Source: Petrachloros mirabilis ULC683
Lineage (GTDB): Bacteria > Cyanobacteriota > Cyanobacteriia > Thermosynechococcales > Thermosynechococcaceae
NCBI RefSeq assembly: GCF_009939295.1
Contig: NZ_WVIC01000004.1
Location: 1-64,000 of the forward strand
Direction of reading: 5' to 3'
Length of the DNA stretch: 64,000 bases
Positions within the stretch are counted from its first letter, which is position 1. Every line of letters begins with the position of its first letter. The position numbers were made by a program, and so were the translations under genes. This document shows positions 60,040-64,000 of the stretch, in pieces. The notes beneath the pieces were generated by a model. The model saw only the letters and a program-made list of their open reading frames with translations, had not been told where the DNA came from and searched no databases.

Positions 60040-61269
60040 ATGAAAATTTATCCAAAGCCATCTGGTCAGCGCCTCTTAAGCCACCGACTGCACCGCAAAC
60101 TTCAGCCCCTAGGGCCAGCCAGTCTTGGGGGACACCGGCAATGGATCTGGCTTGTCAGTGTATGGGTTGCGGCTTCTCTGTGGCTGCTGCCTGCTGCGGC
60201 CAGTGCAGCAGAAATGATGGCACTCTCTCCGGGGCAAGGGGCTTCCCATAGCTTTGTCGCTGAGGCAGTGCGCCAAGTCGGTGATACGGTAGTCCGCATA
60301 GATACAGAACGAACGGTGGTGCGCCCCAGTGTGGATCCGTTTTTGGGGGATCCGTTTTTTCAGGACTTTTTTGGGGGTGGGTTTTCTCAGCAGCCTCGCG
60401 AAGATCGGCTGCGAGGTCAGGGATCAGGGTTTATCATTGACAGTGGCGGGATCATTCTCACCAATGCCCATGTGGTCAATGATGCAGATACCGTTACTGT
60501 CACCCTAAAAGGGGGCCACACGTTTGCAGGCATTGTTCAGGGCGTTGATGAAGTTTCAGATCTGGCAGTTGTCAAGCTCAAAGGGGTGCAAGAACCCCTT
60601 CCGGTTGCCCAGCTAGGAGACTCAGATCAAATCCAGGTGGGAGATTGGGCGATTGCCGTGGGCAATCCAGTGGGTCTGGACAATACAGTAACCCTCGGCA
60701 TTATCAGCACCCTACATCGCACTAGCGCGGAAGTGGGCATTCCCAATAAACGCCTGGAATTTATTCAAACCGATGCTGCCATTAATCCGGGTAACTCCGG
60801 TGGGCCTCTCCTCAGTGAAGCAGGGGAGGTGATTGGCATCAATACTGCCATTCGGGCAGATGCCATGGGCATTGGCTTTGCCATTCCCATTAATAAGGCT
60901 AAAAGTCTCAAGGATCGGCTGGTGCGGGGCGAGGCGATTGAGCATCCCTATATTGGGGTGCAAATGACCACCCTCACTCCTCAGATTGCCCAAGAAAATA
61001 ACCGCAATCCCAATGCTTTGGTGCAGTTGCCTGAAGTGAATGGTGTTGTGGTCATGCAGGTGCTACCTAATACTCCAGCAGCCCGAGCGGGATTGCGACG
61101 GGGAGACGTGATCACGGCCATTGATGGTGAGCCGGTGACCAATGCTGGACACATGCAAGAGATTGTCGAAAATGCTGGGTTGGAGCAGCAACTCCAAATT
61201 ACGGTGCGGCGTCGCGATCGCACCCAGCAAATCAATGTGCGCACGGCAGAACTAAATCGAGCAGCCTAG
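60040..61269 (+). CDS. HtrA/Deg-family serine protease with PDZ domain (2)
   Basis: 409 aa. Signal peptide (35-57, cleavage after ASA), trypsin-like domain with H144, D174 and S253 (NPGNSGGP), and one PDZ domain (about 300-400). Similar in layout to the protease at 13753 but clearly diverged, so a paralogue. Envelope quality-control protease; which Deg subtype is not certain. ATG has AAGGATC upstream. Element B2 sits in its leader. Confidence 0.9.
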   Translation: MKIYPKPSGQRLLSHRLHRKLQPLGPASLGGHRQWIWLVSVWVAASLWLLPAAASAAEMMALSPGQGASHSFVAEAVRQVGDTVVRIDTERTVVRPSVDPFLGDPFFQDFFGGGFSQQPREDRLRGQGSGFIIDSGGIILTNAHVVNDADTVTVTLKGGHTFAGIVQGVDEVSDLAVVKLKGVQEPLPVAQLGDSDQIQVGDWAIAVGNPVGLDNTVTLGIISTLHRTSAEVGIPNKRLEFIQTDAAINPGNSGGPLLSEAGEVIGINTAIRADAMGIGFAIPINKAKSLKDRLVRGEAIEHPYIGVQMTTLTPQIAQENNRNPNALVQLPEVNGVVVMQVLPNTPAARAGLRRGDVITAIDGEPVTNAGHMQEIVENAGLEQQLQITVRRRDRTQQINVRTAELNRAA

Positions 61270-61491
61270 TGGCCTGTCACAGAACTGAGAAGGTTATCCC
61301 TTGGCATCTTACTAGGCAACCGCCCATCCATTGCAGCCAGAAGATCTAGGAGAAAACCCATGACCCAACCATCCGACATGCGCGTCGATTTGCACCAGGA
61401 GGAACTTGCCATTCGGTGAGCCAGCACCCTCTCGCTGCTGCTCTGTTTGGTCTGTTTTGGCTTGGGCTATGTCACCTTGCCGGAAAAGAAT

Positions 61492-61755
61492 ATGAGCGAT
61501 ATATCAAAAACAGATTGGTCTAGAATCGATGCAATGACAGATGAAGACATTGACACTTCTGATATTCCACCTCTATCAGAGAATTTTTTTGCAACAGCAA
61601 AACTGCGTCTTCCCATTTCCCTAGAGGCAACTGTTGCTGTTCGTGTTGATTCTCAAACTCTGGAATGGTTCCAGCATCAGGGCAAAGAAGCTGAGAAGCA
61701 CATGGCTTCTGCATTAAGAATTTATGCAGAAGCACATAAATATACTGATGCTTAA
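61492..61755 (+). CDS. BrnA-like antitoxin, orphan
   Basis: 87 aa. Reads DWSRIDAMTDEDIDTSDIPP and LPISLEATVAVRVDSQTLEW, then a C-terminal ribbon-helix-like segment (ALRIYAEAHKY), matching BrnA/DUF4415 antitoxins. No BrnT toxin frame is visible in the 220 bases upstream, which hold only a 19-codon frame (61361-61420) with a ribosome site. So it is an orphan or the toxin was lost. I chose ATG 61492; an extension to 61447 is unlikely. Confidence 0.7.
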   Translation: MSDISKTDWSRIDAMTDEDIDTSDIPPLSENFFATAKLRLPISLEATVAVRVDSQTLEWFQHQGKEAEKHMASALRIYAEAHKYTDA

Positions 61756-61786
61756 AGTAGCCTAACTATCAGTCGTTTCTCCCTAT

Positions 61787-62125
61787 TTGGTAGTGGACGA
61801 GGCCGATCGCACCATTCAGTTCCTCACTGAGGTGTTTGGAGCCACCGAACTGCGCCGCTTCTGCGATCTCCAAGGCCAGGTGATCCACGCTGAAGTGCGC
61901 CTGGAGGATAGCGTGATCATGCTGGGAGACCAAGCCGAAGGTTGGCTCCCCCGCTCTGCCCAGATTCATATATATGTGCCAGATGTTGATGCTACCTATC
62001 AAAAAGCACTTGATTGGGGGGCAACGTCGGTACAAGTGCCGAGCCAAAAAGATGACGAAGACAAGCAAGGCGGTGTCACCGATCCAGGCGGCACCACTTG
62101 GTGGATTGCCACCAAAGTAAAGTAG
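61787..62125 (+). CDS. VOC/glyoxalase-family protein, N-terminus damaged
   Basis: 112 aa from TTG. VOC metalloenzyme fold: VIHAEVRLEDSVIMLGD, AQIHIYVPDVDATYQKAL and GGVTDPGGTTWWIATK. The frame upstream still encodes SVVSPYL, the family's usual first strand, but then hits a TAA with no ATG or GTG, so the native start has been lost. It may still be made from TTG or GTG 61793, or be a pseudogene. Substrate unknown. The next VOC gene begins 14 bases after its stop. Confidence 0.65.
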   Translation: MVVDEADRTIQFLTEVFGATELRRFCDLQGQVIHAEVRLEDSVIMLGDQAEGWLPRSAQIHIYVPDVDATYQKALDWGATSVQVPSQKDDEDKQGGVTDPGGTTWWIATKVK

Positions 62126-62139
62126 CAGGAGAACCCATC

Positions 62140-62556
62140 ATGGAAAATACCAGCATTATTTCGCACCTATCCCTGGGCACCAACGACTTTGAGCGAGCAG
62201 TGGCCTTTTACGATCGCGTCCTCCCCACCCTCGGCTGTCAGTGCATTATGAGAGAACCGGGGGCGATCGCCTACGGTAAGCAACTGCCCGAATTCTGGAT
62301 TCAGACTCCCATTGACGGTCACTCCGCCACTGTTGGCAACGGCACCCATGTGGGGTTTATTGCCCCCACTAAAGAAGCCGTTCATGCCTTTTACGAAGCG
62401 GCCCTAGCGGCTGGTGCCCAGGGCGAAGGCTCACCGGGTTCTCGCCCCGACTATGGTGAACCCTACTATGGCTGCTTCGTGCGCGACCTCGACGGTCACA
62501 AAATTGAAGCCGCCTACTGGGATATGACCCTGATTCAGGCTCAGTATACTGATTGA
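62140..62556 (+). CDS. VOC/glyoxalase-family protein
   Basis: 138 aa. Two beta-alpha-beta modules: IISHLSLGTNDFERAVAFYD, then HVGFIAPTKEAVHAFYEAAL and FVRDLDGHKIEAAYW. Intact N-terminal H and C-terminal E fit a metal site. AGGAGA ribosome site ahead of ATG 62140. Substrate unknown; tandem with a damaged VOC gene. Confidence 0.82.
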   Translation: MENTSIISHLSLGTNDFERAVAFYDRVLPTLGCQCIMREPGAIAYGKQLPEFWIQTPIDGHSATVGNGTHVGFIAPTKEAVHAFYEAALAAGAQGEGSPGSRPDYGEPYYGCFVRDLDGHKIEAAYWDMTLIQAQYTD

Positions 62557-62600
62557 CTGGTGATGCACGTAAAACGGCTCACCCGTGCAGGAGGTTCATT

Positions 62601-62702
62601 ATGAATACTGTGCAGCAACGCTCTCAACAACGACTCTCTGATCCCCGCGCTGGTTGGGCTAGTTGGCTCGACCGTTTTGTGGAGCCGGAGGCCACCTCGT
62701 GA
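62601..62702 (+). CDS. Small ORF with a strong ribosome site
   Basis: 33 aa (MNTVQQRSQQRLSDPRAGWA at the start, ending FVEPEATS). A perfect AGGAGG lies seven bases ahead of the ATG. No family recognised. It sits just before a Uma2 fragment and may be a truncated relic whose signals survived. Treat as doubtful. Confidence 0.3.
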   Translation: MNTVQQRSQQRLSDPRAGWASWLDRFVEPEATS

Positions 62703-62710
62703 CATTGCCC

Positions 62711-62803
62711 ATGGACGGGCACCGCTATGAAATTGTGAATGGAGAACTGGTTGACATGGGAAGTTCGGGGCATTGCATGGATATATTTGTAGCCCACTGC
62801 TAG
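62711..62803 (+). pseudogene. Uma2-family nuclease remnant (N-terminal fragment)
   Basis: 30 codons from ATG to TAG reading HRYEIVNGELVDMGSSG, the diagnostic N-terminal strand of Uma2/DUF820 nucleases, then a run of unrelated residues and a stop. No catalytic core. A second, unrelated Uma2 fragment lies at 40968. It is not the missing piece of that one: different end, different strand. Confidence 0.6.
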
Positions 62804-62823
62804 CTGCTTTAGCCAGTTCTTTT

Positions 62824-63954
62824 CTAATCAGAGGTCGAAACGAGTTTTATCACCAGGGATTGCAGAGTCTTGGGGTGAAAGGGTTTCGATGCATAGGCTG
62901 TGGCACCAGACAGACGGATCCAGATGCGGTCAATTAACCGCTCAGCCGGACTGAGTAAGAGAATTGGCGTATTTTGAAATCCCGGCATTTGTCTAAGTGC
63001 GCGGCAAAACTGATAATTGTCTGGATCAAGGATTTGAGTATCTAAAATCACTAGATTGGGGCAATGGCGCTGAATTGCCAAGAGTGCATGTTGGGTCTGC
63101 TGTAGGGTAATAACTTCATACCCCAGAGGCTCAAGAAGTCGTCTAACCCAATGTCGGGTCAATTTACTCGAATCAATACAGATGACCGTTGGTCGTCGCG
63201 GAAGGGGACAGGTTTGATAGGGTTCCATTCCGAGCGCGCCGGACTTCACTAGAGGATGCAGCATTGCCGCCAAGTCTTGGGCATTTAGATGCAGTTGGCA
63301 CGCTAGTTGGTAGAGGCAGTGGTTTTGATTGAGCGCGTCTGTCAGAGGTTGCATACCCCAAACATCCCCCAAGAGGTAGCGCCCTTGGTGCACAAACTGA
63401 TCCCAATCTTGAATAAACGGTCGTCGAAAAGGAGAGCTGACTTCTGGGCGAATGGCTGTCCATTGCTGAATGAGCGCCTCAATGGGCAGAACTAGACTCC
63501 AAAAAGAGCTTGAGCATAACAGGGGATCTAAGTTGACGCTGGGTTCAAACAGCAGATTTGCCTTAGGAACTGCTAGCAACTGAATGAGAGCCTCTTGGGT
63601 GATGCGGGCGACTAAATGCCGGAGGTCACTCCAAGACAACCGCCTTGCTTCAAGCTGCTGATAGAGGAGATCGTAGGCTGTGGTATTAGCCTGAACTGGC
63701 GATAGATCCAAATTAGGCAGCACATCTTGGAGCAAGTAGGACAGGCGATCAGCCTGCCCCATAATACTTTCAGCAAAATGAATTTGTCCGCCGCTGAAAT
63801 AGACTCGCCAGCCGACAGAATGATCTTTGGGGTCTAGGCAACTGAGGCGTCCCGACTGCTGCTGACGAATATAATGCTGCAAGGCTACAATCGGGACGCC
63901 CTGAAGACCACTGGCAAGAACTGGAGTTATTGGATCACTCAGCGTATCAATCAT
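62824..63954 (-). CDS. PatA-type response regulator (DUF4388 plus REC)
   Basis: 376 aa. N-terminal PATAN/DUF4388 region (about 15-180, SGRLSCLDPKDHSVGWRVYF), a linker, and a C-terminal receiver domain from residue 257. Phosphoacceptor D305 (LVILDTQ) and K357 (ASKPF) are present; the acidic pocket has one Asp (D261 in IDSS) instead of the usual two. Same layout as PatA, PixG and PilG of cyanobacterial phototaxis or pattern pathways. The cognate kinase is not in the window, which ends 46 bases upstream. Confidence 0.82.
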   Translation of the reverse strand: MIDTLSDPITPVLASGLQGVPIVALQHYIRQQQSGRLSCLDPKDHSVGWRVYFSGGQIHFAESIMGQADRLSYLLQDVLPNLDLSPVQANTTAYDLLYQQLEARRLSWSDLRHLVARITQEALIQLLAVPKANLLFEPSVNLDPLLCSSSFWSLVLPIEALIQQWTAIRPEVSSPFRRPFIQDWDQFVHQGRYLLGDVWGMQPLTDALNQNHCLYQLACQLHLNAQDLAAMLHPLVKSGALGMEPYQTCPLPRRPTVICIDSSKLTRHWVRRLLEPLGYEVITLQQTQHALLAIQRHCPNLVILDTQILDPDNYQFCRALRQMPGFQNTPILLLSPAERLIDRIWIRLSGATAYASKPFHPKTLQSLVIKLVSTSD

Positions 63955-64000
63955 GACAACTCAGCTTGTTCAAGTGAGGAGGTGAAGTCAAAGTCCGGAT

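Overview
The window is chromosomal DNA from a cyanobacterium. The strongest markers are apcD (allophycocyanin-B alpha), petG, pgr5, a Psb35-like gene, zipN/ftn2, the split RNA polymerase genes rpoC1 and rpoC2, and frequent HIP1 octamers (GCGATCGC). Pseudopilin genes resembling the hormogonium-polysaccharide (hps) set suggest a filamentous, Leptolyngbya-like organism, but that is inference. I recognised no rRNA, tRNA or CRISPR array.

Layout. 0.1-5.4 kb is visibly AT-rich and accessory. It holds a secreted-type serine hydrolase, a minus-strand operon of a membrane Ser/Thr kinase with a GRDP-like protein, and a plus-strand pair made of an HTH plus PLD/DUF5919-like sensor protein and a heme-oxygenase-like diiron-fold (HDO) protein with one altered metal ligand. 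This pair is the best candidate for an undescribed system. 5.5-11.8 kb is a photosynthesis-flavoured core: apcD, a HAS-barrel-like protein, psb35, pgr5, ilvE, a TonB-like protein, petG and a secreted protein. 11.8-22.8 kb carries recQ, an HtrA protease, a GHL10 glycosidase, the overlapping zipN-lpxD-SDR operon, pdhA-nudix and a TPR lipid-free secreted protein. 23.1-29.8 kb has an MlaF/MlaD-like transport pair, an RsbW-like anti-sigma factor, uspA, hisD, rpsT and tatD. 29.9-39.2 kb is rpoB-rpoC1-rpoC2. 39.4-46.6 kb has rpe, a PD-(D/E)XK-like protein, clpB and glgP. 46.7-51.6 kb is a pseudopilin locus split by a 1.6 kb repeat graveyard. 51.8-58.7 kb has mscL, rsmH-ftsL-ftsI and a copper P-type ATPase. 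58.7-64 kb has a TPR protein, queF, a second HtrA protease, then a patchy strip of an orphan BrnA-like antitoxin, two VOC proteins, a Uma2 relic and a PatA-type response regulator.

A second theme is miniature transposable elements. At least four families occur. Family A (seven copies) has two different sets of ends: GAG-type ends with 3-bp TNA target duplications (IS5/IS1031-like), and GTGTACAC-type ends, one copy with an 8-bp duplication that includes the recQ start codon. Family C sits at the rpoC2 stop codon inside a 10-11 bp duplication. Families B and D are 90-120 bp inverted-repeat elements. Several copies are nested or chimeric. Two separate Uma2 nuclease remnants and a VOC gene with a lost start mark further decay.
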